Shown piece after piece: positions 6,768 through 7,433 of a DNA stretch of 7,433 bases; positions within the stretch are counted from its first letter, which is position 1; every line of letters begins with the position of its first letter. The notes beneath the pieces were generated by a model. That model saw only the letters and a program-made list of their open reading frames with translations. It did no database searches and was not told the origin of the DNA. The position numbers and the translations under genes were made by a program. This DNA is from Omnitrophica WOR_2 bacterium RIFCSPLOWO2_01_FULL_41_12 (GTDB taxonomy: Bacteria; Omnitrophota; Gorgyraeia; Gygaellales; Profunditerraquicolaceae): the NCBI GenBank assembly GCA_001805765.1, contig MHGW01000023.1:1-7433 (forward strand), in the 5' to 3' direction.

Positions 6768-6774
6768 AGAGGTG
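6768..6774 (+). promoter_or_regulatory. Strong Shine-Dalgarno deciding the start at 6779
   Basis: AGAGGTG lies 4 nt before the ATG at 6779 (its GAGG core is 6 nt away). It is the clearest ribosome site in the window and fixes the start of the partial PilX-like gene. Confidence 0.75.
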
Positions 6775-6778
6775 CAAG

Positions 6779-7433
6779 ATGAGACTGAGAGAAAATAAGG
6801 GCGTAATGCTGATTGTGACCTTACTGGTGTTTTCCGTGCTTTTAGTTTTATCCGGCGCTTATATGGTCAACACCATTATCCAGAACCGTTCGGTATTACA
6901 GCAGAAAGAATCACAAACCGATTTTTATGCCGCGGAAAAAGGCATTGAATACGCCTATAGAGAATATTTCAATGACACTGAATTCATTACTCATGAAATA
7001 GGCGCTAATAATTTTTTAGAAAAAAAGGATCCATCACCCGCACCCACTATTGCCGGCACTACAATTGATACCGAATCCACTTCTGCGACCTACGGTTGTT
7101 ACCTGGTTCCCTATAACGTAAGTAATAGCGGAGATGAAGGTGGGGAAGCTAGTGGAACAGAAGGTTATATTGCGGTCAAGGTTTATGAGGATGGGTCAAA
7201 TGCCATAATCCTCAGCCGTTACCCTGCTGACTCAACCAGCAGTCCAGTTCTTAAGTATCGCATCAGTAATAAATCCCTTTATAAATACTTTATGTTTTAT
7301 AACTTTGCTGCGGGAGGGGTTTGGGATACAGTATATAGCACGTATAGCGGTAAGCCGATGACCATAGATAATAATTCTGCTTATGTCGGCGGCATCCAGG
7401 TGAACGGAAATATTGTCTTGGCCAGCCCTACAT
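6779..7433 (+). CDS. PilX/GspK-like prepilin-related protein (3' partial)
   Basis: The frame is open from ATG 6779 to the window end, giving 218 residues without a stop; the 3' end lies outside. The N-terminus MRLRENKG|VMLIVTLLVFSVLLVLSGAY is a PilX_N-type leader and helix: a basic start, Gly before the hydrophobic run, and Val rather than Glu at mature position 5, as in PilX_N and GspK proteins. Next comes QTDFYAAEKGIEYAY (46-60), matching the 'A...fyaAEaGie.A' signature of this group. The later part is polar, with a Gly/Glu/Ser-rich stretch (NSGDEGGEASGTEG, 116-129). It reaches YVGGIQVNGNIVL (202-214), which resembles the 'HvNGni.l' strand of repeat-like passenger domains in long PilX-like proteins. 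Position after pilC-V-W fits pilX. Inferred role: a minor pilin at the tip complex, carrying a larger beta-rich passenger. GspK is the main alternative, but the 'vNGni' part does not look like GspK. Confidence 0.78.
   Translation, partial: MRLRENKGVMLIVTLLVFSVLLVLSGAYMVNTIIQNRSVLQQKESQTDFYAAEKGIEYAYREYFNDTEFITHEIGANNFLEKKDPSPAPTIAGTTIDTESTSATYGCYLVPYNVSNSGDEGGEASGTEGYIAVKVYEDGSNAIILSRYPADSTSSPVLKYRISNKSLYKYFMFYNFAAGGVWDTVYSTYSGKPMTIDNNSAYVGGIQVNGNIVLASPT

Overview
This window reads as a chromosomal segment from a Gram-negative-type bacterium, about 40-45% G+C by eye, with every gene on the + strand. It shows a large signalling protein followed by part of a type IV pilus (or related type II secretion-like) gene cluster. 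Three traits together suggest an uncultivated lineage such as candidate phylum Omnitrophota (OP3) or a relative: the GGDEF-STAND ATPase-helical-repeat fusion, the prepilin-rich cluster, and the AAATCCNAA-type intergenic repeat. That placement is an inference, since no marker gene is present. Both terminal genes are cut by the window edges.

Layout. Positions 1-3814 hold the 3' part (1270 residues visible) of a multidomain protein. Its order is the end of a GGDEF diguanylate cyclase domain, an AAA_16/STAND-type ATPase module like those in adenylate cyclase/MalT-type regulators, a conserved but unnamed 'YPPGN' domain, and a long alpha-helical region ending in HEAT-like repeats. Positions 3815-4002 are non-coding and are mostly filled by a 135-bp imperfect palindrome built from 7-bp units. 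A TATAAT box follows it directly.

From 4003 the genes are packed like an operon: a stand-alone MshEN/T2SSE_N domain (4003-4458), the inner-membrane platform protein PilC/GspF (4475-5692), a PilV/GspI-like prepilin (5700-6170) and a PilW/GspJ-like prepilin (6178-6726). A 52-bp gap with an extended -10 promoter and a strong Shine-Dalgarno follows. It leads to a PilX/GspK-like protein (6779 to the window end) with no stop codon inside the window.

How they may work together. PilC anchors the assembly ATPase and the growing pilus, and the V/W/X-like prepilins would form a tip or priming complex. The order pilC-pilV-pilW-pilX resembles minor-pilin operons. No PilB/PilT ATPase, prepilin peptidase, major pilin or secretin is seen here. 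The most interesting link is c-di-GMP. The upstream gene carries a near-canonical GGDEF domain, and the solo MshEN protein keeps nearly the whole tandem 24-residue c-di-GMP-binding motif, except that the leading Arg of each repeat is Leu. The arrangement is compatible with nucleotide-controlled pilus assembly by a regulator acting in trans, but this is a hypothesis.
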